The notes: generated by a model not told the origin, from the sequence alone. A DNA stretch of 64,000 nucleotides from Neokomagataea tanensis (GCF_006542335.1 NZ_CP032485.1:219501-283500), one strand, 5' to 3'. Shown: positions 36,203 to 45,267, numbered from the stretch's first letter. A program made the numbers and translations.

Positions 36203-36232
36203 AAAGAGCCAGATCGAAACTCTGGCTCTTTG
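36203..36232. terminator. Bidirectional terminator between the TonB receptor gene and the convergent small membrane protein gene
   Basis: AAAGAGCCAGA (36203-36213) pairs with TCTGGCTCTTT (36221-36231) around a seven-base loop. On the minus strand it is followed by a strong T-run; on the plus strand the T-run is short. It sits between two convergent genes and likely serves both. Confidence 0.8.
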
Positions 36233-36247
36233 CTAAATTCGGACTGA

Positions 36248-36694
36248 TTATTTCGGCGGCGGCCAACGCAGGCGCGGTTCTGACCTAGAGCGCTCTTCCA
36301 AAGGATGCTCCTCCGGAACTGAAGCGCCGAGCATGGGCCGCCGTCCAGTTCCACCACGATAAGCACCATCTGGCCGAATATCCAACCTTACAGAAGGCTG
36401 TGAAGCCGTCGGCGGTTGTTGGGCCTCCTGCCCACGCCAAGGCATGGTTGCCGTTTTTGGCGGAGCCGCGTGTGTATGCCATTCGTCGGCACGGGCATTC
36501 GTAACGCGGACCTGTGTTAAAGAAGCCCGCGAAAGCTCCTCTCTCAACACACTCACCTCATCTTCGAGCCGCGCGATTCGAAAGCGCATTCCCATCACGA
36601 AAAACGGCGTGAGTAGAAATGCTATTGCGATCAACGCAATGAGGAGCCCTGCAAAAACGATAAACCAGTCCGGCATCCACGTCAGATCAAACAT
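36248..36694 (-). CDS. Hypothetical single-pass membrane protein
   Basis: 148 residues, family not recognised. One N-terminal helix (about residues 10-35, WFIVFAGLLIALIAIAFLL) is followed by a short basic/acidic coiled stretch (RIARLEDEVSVLREELSRA, about 38-57) and a long Pro/Arg/Gln-rich, probably disordered tail ending RLRWPPPK. The layout suggests an inner-membrane protein with a cytoplasmic tail. It lies 62 bases downstream of gapR on the same strand and converges with the TonB receptor gene at a shared terminator. Its translation shows ordinary composition for the region, supporting a real gene. Confidence 0.7.
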   Translation of the reverse strand: MFDLTWMPDWFIVFAGLLIALIAIAFLLTPFFVMGMRFRIARLEDEVSVLREELSRASLTQVRVTNARADEWHTHAAPPKTATMPWRGQEAQQPPTASQPSVRLDIRPDGAYRGGTGRRPMLGASVPEEHPLEERSRSEPRLRWPPPK

Positions 36695-36756
36695 ACGTGT
36701 CTACCCAATTGGCACCACTGCCGCGCATTGATTGCGCAAACAATGGTGAGGTCTAA

Positions 36757-37023
36757 TTACATCCCTAACGCGCGGCGATAAATGTCCAGCAGCGTTTCTT
36801 GCTCTTCTACTTCGGCAGGCTCCTGCTTGCGCAGTTTGATAATTTGGCGGATCACTTTCACGTCAAACCCAGCAGATTTGGCTTCAGAAAAAATATCCTT
36901 AATGTCGCCAGCTAGCGCTTTACGTTCTTCTTCGAGGCGCTCGACGCGCTCAATGATGGAACGCAGGCGGTCTGCCGCAATACCACCGGTTGCCGCATCT
37001 TCGTGGCGGTTATCTGCATCCAT
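36757..37023 (-). CDS. gapR: GapR/DUF2312-family nucleoid-associated protein
   Basis: 88 residues from ATG 37023, preceded by AAGGAG with seven-base spacing; a longer frame to 37056 is not needed. The DUF2312 pattern is strong: RLRSIIERVERLEEERKALAGDIKDIFSEAKSAGFDVKVIRQIIKLRK followed by an acidic EEQETLLDIYRRAL tail. In Caulobacter GapR is a DNA-clamping protein that binds overtwisted AT-rich DNA ahead of replication and transcription. Nearly confined to alphaproteobacteria, it supports the class assignment. It is divergent from zwf. Confidence 0.93.
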   Translation of the reverse strand: MDADNRHEDAATGGIAADRLRSIIERVERLEEERKALAGDIKDIFSEAKSAGFDVKVIRQIIKLRKQEPAEVEEQETLLDIYRRALGM

Positions 37024-37077
37024 CTCTGTTCTCCTTACTTTATAAGCCATCACCACATGGGCGCGATGTACGCCGCG

Positions 37078-37105
37078 CTTATCGTGATCAAGGCCGTATG
37101 GTCAA
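37078..37105 (-). promoter_or_regulatory. Probable gapR promoter
   Basis: On the minus strand TTGACC (37105-37100) and GATAAG (37083-37078) are 16 bases apart, about 55 bases before the gapR start. Spacing and sequence fit a sigma-70 promoter. Confidence 0.45.
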
Positions 37106-37110
37106 CGGTC

Positions 37111-37122
37111 TTGTACGTACAA
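37111..37122. promoter_or_regulatory. 12-base palindrome in the gapR/zwf divergent region
   Basis: TTGTACGTACAA is a perfect palindrome five bases upstream of the gapR -35 box. It could be an operator for either gene; no binding protein is known from the sequence. A TTGACA at 37195-37200 may be the -35 box of zwf, without a convincing -10 partner. Confidence 0.35.
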
Positions 37123-37301
37123 TTCGTGAACGCTGCTACCGCCAAGTTTCAGCATTCATTCATCACACCTCAGCGATCAACCTGCCAGAACATCTTGACA
37201 GAAAGCCCTATGAGGCTGAACTACTCCACTTGCCCGCGAAGACCTGAACCCTAATGCCTTTCACCCGCACAACGGGCGGGTCGCAAAGTCGGAGAGTCAA
37301 C

Positions 37302-38765
37302 ATGGAATCCGTTCAGCAGGTCGAGCCATTCGACTACATCATCTTTGGTGCCACTGGCGACCTGACAATGCGCAAGCTTTTGCCTGCGCTCTACAACAAG
37401 CTTCGCCTTGGTCAGGTTCCCGCTGATGCCCGCATTATTGGTACCGCCCGCACAACGCTAGACCGCGACGCTTACATTGCGCGCGCTCGCGATGCGCTAC
37501 AGCACTTCATCCCAGCCAAGTTTTTGTTCCCAAATCTTCTTGAGCAATTCTTGGGAATGATCAGCTATGTCACGCTGGATGGCACAAGTGCCGACAGTAA
37601 CTGGGGCGAACTCGCCGCCGAACTCAGCAGTTCTCCAGCAAGCCGCATCCGCGTATTCTACTTCGCAACAGCCCCTCAGCTGTACGAAGCCATCTGCGCA
37701 AATCTGCATGCCAAAGAAATTCTGACCCCAGAATCGCGCGTCGTGCTGGAAAAGCCAATCGGGACGAGCCTTGAAACGGCTGATGCCATCAACGAAGGCG
37801 TCGGCAAGTTCCTTCCCGAAAAGCAAATCTATCGCATCGACCATTATCTGGGCAAAGAAACCGTCCAGAACGTACTGGCTTTGCGTTTTGCCAACCCCCT
37901 CCTCAACGCAATCTGGTCTGCTGAGCACATTAAAAGCGTACAGATCACCGCAGCAGAGGTGGTCGGTGTTGAAGGGCGCGCTTCCTACTACGACACGTCA
38001 GGCGCATTGCGTGACATGATTCAGAACCACCTTTTACAGGTTCTCTGTCTTGTCGCCATGGAGCAACCTGAAACGTTGGAAGCAGATTGCGTCCGTAACG
38101 CGAAGCTGGCCGTTCTCAAGGCTCTGCGTCCAATCAAAGAAGACCAAGTCGCGAACGAAACGGTACGCGCCCAATATACGAAGGGTGCGGTTGATGACCA
38201 TGCTGTGCCAGGATATCTGGAAGAGCTTGGCCAAGACAGCAACACGGAAACATACGCTGCCGTCCGCACTTGGGTGGATACCCCACGCTGGAAGGATGTA
38301 CCGTTCTACATCCGCACAGCAAAGCGCTCCAAGCGTAAGGTCAGCGAAATTGTCATTCAATTCCGCGAAACCGCGCAGTCGCTCTTTGGTGCAGTTCCGG
38401 GCAATCGGCTTGTTATTCGCGTACAGCCTAACGAAGGCGTTGAGCTGAACCTGAACGTCAAGAACCCTATCCTTGACGAATACCAGCTCGAAACCGTGAA
38501 GCTTGATGCGCCAATTAAAGTCGAGGGCGGCCCATTCCCCGACTCATACGAGCGCCTCCTGCTGGATGCCGTCCGTGGCAACCCCATTCTCTTCATCCGC
38601 CGCGATGAAGTGGACGCAGCATGGGTCTGGGCTGAATCCATCCTCAATGCTTGGGCCGATAAAAAAGCGCCTATGCACAGCTACGCAGCAGGTTCATACG
38701 GTCCTGACGCAGCTAAAGCGCTCCTAGCTGAACACGGGGACCGCTGGCATGAGGATATGGTGTGA
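37302..38765 (+). CDS. zwf: Glucose-6-phosphate 1-dehydrogenase
   Basis: 487 residues from ATG 37302, preceded by CGGAGAG. It oxidises glucose 6-phosphate to 6-phosphogluconolactone with NAD(P)+, the entry to the oxidative pentose phosphate and Entner-Doudoroff routes, which acetic acid bacteria rely on. The N-terminal dinucleotide loop is IFGATGDLTMRKLLPAL; the substrate signature RIDHYLGKE is at 178-186 with catalytic His in the following region; VPFYIRTAKRSKRK and the C-terminal FIRRDEVDAAW segment are also typical. Its stop overlaps the GTG of the next gene. Confidence 0.96.
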   Translation: MESVQQVEPFDYIIFGATGDLTMRKLLPALYNKLRLGQVPADARIIGTARTTLDRDAYIARARDALQHFIPAKFLFPNLLEQFLGMISYVTLDGTSADSNWGELAAELSSSPASRIRVFYFATAPQLYEAICANLHAKEILTPESRVVLEKPIGTSLETADAINEGVGKFLPEKQIYRIDHYLGKETVQNVLALRFANPLLNAIWSAEHIKSVQITAAEVVGVEGRASYYDTSGALRDMIQNHLLQVLCLVAMEQPETLEADCVRNAKLAVLKALRPIKEDQVANETVRAQYTKGAVDDHAVPGYLEELGQDSNTETYAAVRTWVDTPRWKDVPFYIRTAKRSKRKVSEIVIQFRETAQSLFGAVPGNRLVIRVQPNEGVELNLNVKNPILDEYQLETVKLDAPIKVEGGPFPDSYERLLLDAVRGNPILFIRRDEVDAAWVWAESILNAWADKKAPMHSYAAGSYGPDAAKALLAEHGDRWHEDMV

Positions 38766-39235
38766 GCGGTAAAACTACGAATAATACGAACAACACCGCA
38801 CCCCGTCTTGGACGGGGGCGGCGCAAACCACGCACACTCAAGCAGCATTTTTTAAGACGTTTGCTCGTGATCGTGCCGGCGTTTCTGTTGATGTTTGTGA
38901 TCGTCAAGTCAGGCTGGCTTGATGTCTCCTACGACAAAATCCGCTTTAACGAGCTAAGCTGGTTCGATAACACGGCACTTGTTGAGCATCTTCGCCTTGT
39001 CGTCACACATGACGGCTTGACTGATTTGCCACGTAACTGCCTTGTTTTTTCACTGCTAAACGGTGACGTTTCGAACAACGTTGTGGATATGGACGTTCTC
39101 GGTCGACATGGGCATGACTGCCCCGGTGATAAGCCATCTGCCGATAAACTCTTTTCTTTAAAAGTTGATCGTACGGGCCACACCATCCAAACGGATGCAG
39201 GCTCACCGGGTAATTTCCACCCGATCCAGCCGTAA
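38762..39235 (+). CDS. Hypothetical membrane-anchored protein coupled to zwf
   Basis: 157 residues, family not recognised. A GTG start at 38762 overlaps the zwf stop as GTGA, with GAGGA six bases upstream. The N-terminus is basic (RLGRGRRKPRTLKQHFLRR), then one membrane helix at about 33-48 (LLVIVPAFLLMFVIVKS), so the remaining about 105 residues probably face the periplasm. Two cysteines in that part (RNCLVF and HDCPGD) could form a disulfide. Translational coupling suggests a link in dosage with zwf, but a functional tie is unproven. Confidence 0.72.
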   Translation: MSGKTTNNTNNTAPRLGRGRRKPRTLKQHFLRRLLVIVPAFLLMFVIVKSGWLDVSYDKIRFNELSWFDNTALVEHLRLVVTHDGLTDLPRNCLVFSLLNGDVSNNVVDMDVLGRHGHDCPGDKPSADKLFSLKVDRTGHTIQTDAGSPGNFHPIQP

Positions 39236-39240
39236 AAGTC

Positions 39241-39267
39241 GTTGCGGGGCTTGCTTACCCCCGCAAC
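39241..39267. terminator. Hairpin between convergent genes
   Basis: GTTGCGGGG (39241-39249) pairs with CCCCGCAAC (39259-39267) around a nine-base loop. It follows the zwf-linked gene and overlaps the 3' end of the convergent esterase gene. No strong T-run on either side, so termination is likely but not certain. Confidence 0.55.
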
Positions 39268-40226
39268 ACACTCCGCAAAAACCGTCCTCCGTGAAGCAAC
39301 GCACGCTGACCGTCTTTCAAAAATGAATAGCCGTTCAAGAAGCCATGAATCATGCGTGGATAGTGCAAATGCTCTGCCCGGACGCCATTGTCCCGTAAAA
39401 GACGCGTGTAAAGCCCCCCCTCGTCCCGCAGGGGATCAAAGCCGGCCGTCACGGTCATTGCGGGCGGTAAGTCCGTTAGGCTCTCCGCAAGCACGGGAGA
39501 AAACCTTGGATCAAACAACTCACGATACTGGGACAAGACCTGCCCACAATACCAGTTCATAACGTCTTCCGTGAGCATATAACCCTGAGCAAAACGAAAG
39601 CGTGACTCCGGTGCAATCGCACCTGTGAGGGCCGGGTAAAACAACAACTGACCTTTTATTCTTTGCGGCAAAGCCTCACGCGCCCATTGCCCCAACCCAG
39701 CGGCCAATGTTCCTCCCGCACTATCTCCCGCTACCGCCAACGGTACTCCGGGCATTGTCTCTGCAATCCATTGCAATGCAGCTTGAGCGTCATCTATCGC
39801 GGCAGGGAAGCGGTGCTCCGGCGCAAGGCGATAGTCGAGCGAAACCACCATAGCCTTAGAATGCGCCGCCAAACGGCAGCAAATCCCATGGTGGGAGCGA
39901 ACACCGCAATGCACAAAACCGCCACCGTGAAGAAATAAAACAATACCCTTAACGTTACCCTTTGGCCGAAATACCCGCCCCTTCAACGAACGCCCAGCCA
40001 CGGGAAGAGAGATATCTTGCCACCGTCGCAAACGTAGTGATGAGAGGCCGACCGGGAAACACGGCCTATCCGTTACGCGCCTCAAACGCTCTAAAGCCGC
40101 CTCATCCGGGAACGGACCCGGCACCTCCGGAACTAACGGCCGCTCTTGCGGCGGCGCAGATGAGCGCCCACGCGGCTTCCTGTTTATGAAGAAAAGAGCA
40201 AGGCGAATACCAAGGGTCGGTTTCAT
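39255..40226 (-). CDS. Alpha/beta hydrolase, hormone-sensitive lipase-like esterase
   Basis: About 323 residues from ATG 40226 (an ATG at 40244 would add six). Bacterial HSL (family IV) features are clear: the oxyanion-hole motif LHGGGFVHCG, the nucleophile elbow AVAGDSAGG, an SPVLAESLTDLPPAMTVTAGFDPLRDEG block with the acidic residue, and YPRMIHGFLN with the catalytic His near the C-terminus. Such enzymes hydrolyse short acyl esters in the cytosol; an acetyl-ester or xenobiotic substrate is possible. It stands alone between the zwf unit and rnpB. Confidence 0.9.
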   Translation of the reverse strand: MKPTLGIRLALFFINRKPRGRSSAPPQERPLVPEVPGPFPDEAALERLRRVTDRPCFPVGLSSLRLRRWQDISLPVAGRSLKGRVFRPKGNVKGIVLFLHGGGFVHCGVRSHHGICCRLAAHSKAMVVSLDYRLAPEHRFPAAIDDAQAALQWIAETMPGVPLAVAGDSAGGTLAAGLGQWAREALPQRIKGQLLFYPALTGAIAPESRFRFAQGYMLTEDVMNWYCGQVLSQYRELFDPRFSPVLAESLTDLPPAMTVTAGFDPLRDEGGLYTRLLRDNGVRAEHLHYPRMIHGFLNGYSFLKDGQRALLHGGRFLRSVLRG

Positions 40227-40298
40227 AAAAACACCATGCACCATCCATTTGTAAAAGTCTCGACTTGACGCGCACTCACATTAGACGCAGTTTGCGCC

Positions 40299-40700
40299 AG
40301 CCAGACGGCTGGACGATCGCTGGCGCAGGGATGAGGATCTTTGCGCGGGAGGAAAGTCCGGGCTCCATGGGACAACGGTACCGGCTAACAGCCGGCGGGG
40401 GCGACCCTAGGGAAAGTGCCACAGAAAACAGACCGCCCGCCGGAGTGTCCCTTAAGGGTCACTTGCGGGTAAGGGCGAAACGGTGCGGTAAGAGCGCACC
40501 GCGAGGCCGGCAACGGTCTTGGACACGGTAAACCCTACCGGGAGCAAAACCGAATAGGAACAACCGGCCATCTCGGTGGCCAGGGGCTGTCTCACCCTGT
40601 TGTTCGGGTTGGTTGCGCGAGGCCTGCAGTAATGTAGGTCCCAGAGGAATGATCGTCCCGCTTTGAGCGGACAGAACCCGGCTTACAGGCCGTCTGGCTC
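40299..40700 (+). ncRNA. rnpB: RNase P RNA (class A)
   Basis: The catalytic RNA that matures tRNA 5' ends. The universally conserved GAGGAAAGTCCGGGCTCC core element lies at 40349-40366. P1 is formed by AGCCAGACGGC at 40299-40309 pairing with GCCGTCTGGCT at 40689-40699, which sets the ends. The ACAGAA and GGGCGAAACGGTG-like helices and the 3' CAGAACCCGGCTTACAGGCC element are also present. Length of about 400 bases is normal. It lies upstream of mraZ on the same strand. Confidence 0.95.
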
Positions 40701-41030
40701 CTCCAAACTTACGCAAACACGGAATCCAGCCATTCGTTTTGCACGCGGATTCCATGCCCTTGGGGTATTCGTCCATGACTATTTATGAGAACAAAATAGG
40801 AACAAATATTGACGAAATAAAAGCAAATTCTTTTTGGTAATTGGAAAATCCTAAAAGAACGTAAAAAACCGGGCCATAGTTCCGCCATAAAAAAAAGGCG
40901 CAGTTTTCTGCGGTTTTTCTGAGCTTTATGTTTGACGTCCCATAAAATCCCATGATATCCCAAATTATACCAAATCTGTACTTCTGTAACCAAATGAAGC
41001 CCGAAGGTGGCGTAGGGAGGCACATTGATC
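40701..41030. other. AT-rich mraZ upstream region
   Basis: About 330 bases without a gene. It holds the MraZ boxes and a probable promoter (listed separately) and, at its end, a GGGAGG ribosome binding site for mraZ. Short open frames on the minus strand here show no support. Confidence 0.7.
40932..40962 (+). promoter_or_regulatory. dcw promoter region with three MraZ boxes
   Basis: TCCCA (TGGGA on the other strand) occurs at 40938, 40948 and 40958, an exact ten-base period, as expected for the tandem GTGGG/TGGGA-type repeats bound by MraZ rings. TTGACG (40932-40937) directly precedes them and GATATC (40954-40959) is 16 bases further on, so the boxes would overlap a promoter and allow MraZ to repress the cluster. 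Confidence 0.7.
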
Positions 41031-41501
41031 ATGAGTATGTTCCTCGGTACGCACCTGAATCGTTTCGATGCTAAAGGACGCGTCTCCATTCCTGCGCCAT
41101 TCCGCTCCGCATTAAGGGATCAGGCCAAACCACAGGAACCACTCGTGATCCTGCGGCCATCACACCTGAACCCTTGCATTGAGGCATGGACAGCTACCGG
41201 CTTTGCATCACTGGCAGAGCCATTAAGCGAATACGACCCGTTTTCCGAAGACCACGAGGACCTCGCCACCAGCCTATATGCCGACGCATATCCACTCGAC
41301 AGCGACAAAGAGGGCCGGATCATCCTACCAGATGTTCTACGCCAGCACGCTGACCTGACGGATGAAGTCGCCTTCATGGGACTTGGGCGTGTCTTCCAAC
41401 TCTGGAACCCTGCCGCAGCCGCAGAGCGCCGCCAACAAGCGCGCAGCCGGGCACGCAGTCTGACAAGCAAGAAAAACGCCCCGACAGGAGGCGCTCAATG
41501 A
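41031..41501 (+). CDS. mraZ: Transcriptional regulator MraZ
   Basis: 156 residues from ATG 41031, with GGGAGG ten bases upstream (a TTG at 41025 is an alternative). Two tandem AbrB/SpoVT-like half-domains are visible: [25 protein letters not shown] and [23 protein letters not shown], each with the D-x-K/E-GR-x-x-(I/L)P core that contacts DNA. MraZ forms rings and represses its own dcw operon in E. coli through repeats like those seen upstream here. Stop overlaps the rsmH start. Confidence 0.94.
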   Translation: MSMFLGTHLNRFDAKGRVSIPAPFRSALRDQAKPQEPLVILRPSHLNPCIEAWTATGFASLAEPLSEYDPFSEDHEDLATSLYADAYPLDSDKEGRIILPDVLRQHADLTDEVAFMGLGRVFQLWNPAAAAERRQQARSRARSLTSKKNAPTGGAQ

Positions 41502-42472
41502 AGCCCATTACTCTGGTCCATGAAGGCCACCTCCCCGTTATGTTGAATGAGGTGCTGGACAGCCTGAACCCTCAGGACGGTGGGCGTTACCTCGATGGAA
41601 CATTCGGCGGTGGCGGATACACGCGCTCAATCCTAAATGCCGCGAACTGCACCGTACACGGCATTGACCGTGACCCAACAGCCATCGAACGCGGCAACGC
41701 CATGGCTGCCGAAGCGGAAGGACGCCTTTTCCTCCACCATGGTCCCTTCAGCCGCATGGATGAGCTGGCCGGCTCTTATGCACCGTTTGACGGGATCGTG
41801 CTGGATCTAGGGGTTTCTTCTTTTCAAATCGACCAAGGCGAACGTGGTTTTTCATTCCGGCATGACGGCCCGCTCGACATGCGTATGGGCGATACGGGCC
41901 CAACCGCAGCGGATTTAGTCAACACTCTGCCTGAAGCTGAATTGGCCGATATTCTTTACCGCTATGGCGAAGAACGGCTCTCCCGCAGGATTGCACGCAC
42001 CATTGTGCAGGTACGGCAAAGCACTCCGTTCGAAACCACAGGGCAACTGGCCGAGACAATCCGCCGCTGCGTCCCGCGGGATCGCTCCGGGATTGACCCT
42101 GCGACACGCAGCTTTCAAGGCCTACGCATTGCCGTCAATGATGAGTTGGGAGAGTTAGAGCGCGCTCTGGACGTCGCGCCTCAGCTCCTCGCACCGAATG
42201 GCGTTTTCGTTGTGGTTACCTTCCATTCGCTGGAAGACCGCCTTGCGAAGCGCGCCATGGCGATCCATGCGGGCCGGGTCTCAAACCCGTCGCGCTATGC
42301 CCCGATCTCGCACGAACAGACGTCTTCCGCCTTCCGTCTTGCACATACGCGCCCACGCGCCGCAACGGAAGACGAAATCCGTCTTAACCCGCGCGCACGC
42401 AGCGCCCGTCTGCGCGCGCTCATCCGCACCGCCCCTTCCTCTGACCTGAAAACCTCAGGAACGCTTGCATGA
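41498..42472 (+). CDS. rsmH: 16S rRNA (cytosine1402-N4)-methyltransferase
   Basis: 324 residues. SAM-dependent enzyme (formerly MraW) that N4-methylates C1402 in the ribosomal P site. Motifs: [15 protein letters not shown], the SAM loop [38 protein letters not shown] with the catalytic region, DMRMG, and the C-terminal [11 protein letters not shown]. Start overlaps the mraZ stop and its stop overlaps the ftsL start, so the three are co-translated. Confidence 0.96.
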   Translation: MKPITLVHEGHLPVMLNEVLDSLNPQDGGRYLDGTFGGGGYTRSILNAANCTVHGIDRDPTAIERGNAMAAEAEGRLFLHHGPFSRMDELAGSYAPFDGIVLDLGVSSFQIDQGERGFSFRHDGPLDMRMGDTGPTAADLVNTLPEAELADILYRYGEERLSRRIARTIVQVRQSTPFETTGQLAETIRRCVPRDRSGIDPATRSFQGLRIAVNDELGELERALDVAPQLLAPNGVFVVVTFHSLEDRLAKRAMAIHAGRVSNPSRYAPISHEQTSSAFRLAHTRPRAATEDEIRLNPRARSARLRALIRTAPSSDLKTSGTLA

Positions 42473-43233
42473 TCCGGCCATTCACCTTCGCTTGCGCTTT
42501 TCTTGCCGCTGCATCTGGTTTGTTTCTCTACACGAAGAAACATAACACAACAGTGCTCGACCAAAGTATTACGCAGATCGTGCGTGATACGCAGAAAATC
42601 CAGTCGCAGACAGCAATGCTGCGCACCGAGTGGGCGTTGTTGAATCAACCGGACCGCCTCAATGCACTGAGCGCACGCTTCCTGCCTGATTTACATCCGA
42701 TGACACCTGAGCAATTCGTCCGTTTGAGCGCAGTAGAAGCAAAATTACCCGCACCAGGCGGGCAGGCTCCCGCTCATCAAGCTGAAGAAACATTGGCAGC
42801 GAACATTCCCGTTCCCTCTGCGCCTGCTCCTGCCCCGCATGTAGCGGCACGCCCAACGGCAGTCCCTGCACCAGCCTCAATTCACCGCACCGAGCCAGCT
42901 ATCCGCGTTGCAGCAAACGCCCCAGCACCGTCTGCTAGCGTTACTCATTCACACGCGGACCGCATAGTCCACACACACGAGCACCTCACGAGCTTGGCGA
43001 GTGCAGAACCCGCACGCACCCCTGAAACGAATATTCTTCCTCCGGCTCATGTGCGGCTTGCGAGCTTCCATGGCCAACGTCAGGCAACAAGCATTGCGAC
43101 GACATGGCATAATAATGCCGTACCACGCCCTCAAAGCCTGACACACTTGGCAGATGCCCGTCCGCACATCCGACATAAATTTACAGAGAACGCAAACGAC
43201 GCATTGCCGCCGCCCGCTCCGTTAGCTAACTGA
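42469..43233 (+). CDS. ftsL: FtsL-like divisome protein with long C-terminal extension
   Basis: 254 residues. One N-terminal membrane helix (about 5-21) is followed by a coiled coil (about 30-75: [41 protein letters not shown]), the pattern of FtsL, which with FtsB and FtsQ activates FtsWI. Position between rsmH and ftsI supports the name. Canonical FtsL ends near residue 110-120; here about 140 extra residues follow, rich in Ala, Pro and His and predicted disordered, facing the periplasm. Start overlaps the rsmH stop. Family call rests on fold and position because FtsL diverges quickly. Confidence 0.85.
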   Translation: MIRPFTFACAFLAAASGLFLYTKKHNTTVLDQSITQIVRDTQKIQSQTAMLRTEWALLNQPDRLNALSARFLPDLHPMTPEQFVRLSAVEAKLPAPGGQAPAHQAEETLAANIPVPSAPAPAPHVAARPTAVPAPASIHRTEPAIRVAANAPAPSASVTHSHADRIVHTHEHLTSLASAEPARTPETNILPPAHVRLASFHGQRQATSIATTWHNNAVPRPQSLTHLADARPHIRHKFTENANDALPPPAPLAN

Positions 43234-43246
43234 ACTTTTAAAATAC

Positions 43247-43283
43247 CGCCCGAGCAAGCACTACCTACTCATCTTCTCGGGCG
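43247..43283 (+). promoter_or_regulatory. Hairpin in the ftsL-ftsI gap
   Basis: CGCCCGAG (43247-43254) pairs with CTCGGGCG (43276-43283) around a 21-base loop in the largest gap of the upstream dcw genes. There is no T-run, so it may shape transcript stability or partial termination rather than end the operon. Confidence 0.3.
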
Positions 43284-43315
43284 ACACCCATCTCAGCCGG
43301 GGATAGCACCGCAAG

Positions 43316-45259
43316 ATGCCTGACGATGTGCAGCCAACACCGCAACGCAATGCTGCGGCTCAGGTAAAAAAACAACGGTCGCCCTCACGAGACGAGAGGA
43401 AAAAAGGCGGCTTCGATAAAGACCAATCTCATGGGCGCCTCCTATGGGTTGGTATGGGCTTTTTAGCGCTCTACGGTGCCGTTGCCCTCAAAGCATCAAT
43501 GGCGACAGTCCTCATGCCCATGGCCCCTGAGGCACGTCAGATAGCACCACAAGTGCCAGTCATCCCTAAGATCGACCCACATGCCTCGTTGACCAGCGAC
43601 TTCTCATTGCCGTCGGTCAAGCGTGCCAGCATCACTGACCGAAACGGGCAAATTCTTGCGCTCTCCCTGCCCGTGGCCCAAGTCTACGCCAACCCGATGG
43701 AACTTATTGACCCGCAAGACGCGGCAAAAAAGCTCCGCCACGTCATTCCAACTTTGGATGAAGCCGAGACGGTACGGCGCCTCTCCCTGAAAAAGCAGTT
43801 TGTTTATATCGCCCGTGATATTTCCCCTGTTCAGGAAATTGCGATTAACAACCTCGGCATACCGGGCATTTATTTTGAAGCCGGGGAGCGCCGACATTAT
43901 CCGTTGGGCCGTACAGCCGCCCAAATCATGGGAAGCGTAGATATTGATGACCACGGTATTGCCGGGGTCGAGCGCTATTTCAACGACCGTCTGAACAACG
44001 ACAAAACTCCACTTCGCCTCTCGCTTGACGTGCGCGTGCAAGCCGCTGCTCGGGATGAGCTACAAAACGCCATGACCACCTTCCAGGCGATTGGCGCGAG
44101 CGCGATTGTCATGGATGTTCGCACAGGTGAACTTTTGGCCATGGTCAGCCTTCCGGATTTTGATGCGAACGAATTCGGGCACGCTACAAATGACGCGCGT
44201 TTCAATCGCGCCGTCACCGGCATGTATGAACCGGGATCAACCTTCAAGCTGCAAACAGCCGCCATGGGCCTGCAACTTGGCGTCATTCATGTTTGGGACC
44301 GCTTCTCAACCATCCCGATCAGAGTTGGCCGCTTCACCATCAGCGATATGAAATCTGACCATTTCGCCCCGTGGCTTTCGCTGCCCGGCGTTATGGCGTT
44401 TTCGTCCAACCCTGCAGCAGCCCATATTGCCCTTGATGTTGGCGCGGAACGCCAGCAAGCATGGCTTGACGCCATGGGCTTTTTCAAACGCGTTCCGATT
44501 GAGCTTCCAGAAGCTGGCCGCCCCCTCGTACCTTCACGTCGTAACTGGGGCCTGTCTACGGTCATGACAGTCGGCTTCGGGCACGGTGTAGCGGAACCCC
44601 CGCTGGCTATTGTCCGCGGGACAGCTGCCACAGTAAATGGCGGCATTTTGCTGAAACCAACGCTCGTCGCGCGTGATCCCAGCATCGTACAAGACGTAAC
44701 ACGCGGCACACTTCCACCGTCGCTCGACTCAGCCGGTCAAGACGATGTTGGGACCGAAACGCCTGTCGGCACGCGCGTTCTATCCGAAACAACATCCGCC
44801 CTGCTGCGCCGACTTCTCCGCCTTGACGTTACAGCCGGCAGCGGAAAAACCGCTGAAGTACCCGGCTACTACGTCGGGGGCAAAACAGGTACCGCTGAAA
44901 AAATTGGTGCGCATGGCGGCTATCTAAAACATACTAACGTTGCGGCTTTTACGAGCGTGTTCCCCATGAACAACCCCCGCTACGCCGTTTACGTCATGCT
45001 CGACAGTCCACACCCTACCGCAGCGACGCATGGCTGGACCACAGCAGCATGGAACTCGGCCCCAACAGTAGGGAAAATCATTTCGCGAATTGGCCCAATG
45101 CTTGATCAATTCCCCGACCTTGCCAACAAAACCGCGATTGACGCCGCCCTAGCAATTGCCATGGAGCCTGCGGTCCCCGCAGGTTACCGTGCACTTGGCC
45201 CGGGCAATGACCCCGGCGATCCAAGAACCCACCCGCCCCACACCACAACAATACGCTGA
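43316..45259 (+). CDS. ftsI: Division-specific peptidoglycan transpeptidase FtsI (PBP3)
   Basis: 647 residues. A basic cytoplasmic tail is followed by one membrane helix (about 42-62), the non-penicillin-binding pedestal (RASITDRNGQILALSLPV, RRHYPLGRTAAQIMGSVD, GIAGVERYFN) and the transpeptidase domain. Active-site motifs are present: S-x-x-K with Ser308 (PGSTFK), S-x-N in FSSNPAAA and K-T-G at 523-525 (GGKTGTAEK). It cross-links septal peptidoglycan as the partner of FtsW. Start is ATG 43316, 82 bases after ftsL. Confidence 0.95.
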   Translation: MPDDVQPTPQRNAAAQVKKQRSPSRDERKKGGFDKDQSHGRLLWVGMGFLALYGAVALKASMATVLMPMAPEARQIAPQVPVIPKIDPHASLTSDFSLPSVKRASITDRNGQILALSLPVAQVYANPMELIDPQDAAKKLRHVIPTLDEAETVRRLSLKKQFVYIARDISPVQEIAINNLGIPGIYFEAGERRHYPLGRTAAQIMGSVDIDDHGIAGVERYFNDRLNNDKTPLRLSLDVRVQAAARDELQNAMTTFQAIGASAIVMDVRTGELLAMVSLPDFDANEFGHATNDARFNRAVTGMYEPGSTFKLQTAAMGLQLGVIHVWDRFSTIPIRVGRFTISDMKSDHFAPWLSLPGVMAFSSNPAAAHIALDVGAERQQAWLDAMGFFKRVPIELPEAGRPLVPSRRNWGLSTVMTVGFGHGVAEPPLAIVRGTAATVNGGILLKPTLVARDPSIVQDVTRGTLPPSLDSAGQDDVGTETPVGTRVLSETTSALLRRLLRLDVTAGSGKTAEVPGYYVGGKTGTAEKIGAHGGYLKHTNVAAFTSVFPMNNPRYAVYVMLDSPHPTAATHGWTTAAWNSAPTVGKIISRIGPMLDQFPDLANKTAIDAALAIAMEPAVPAGYRALGPGNDPGDPRTHPPHTTTIR

Positions 45260-45267
45260 GCCCGCCC

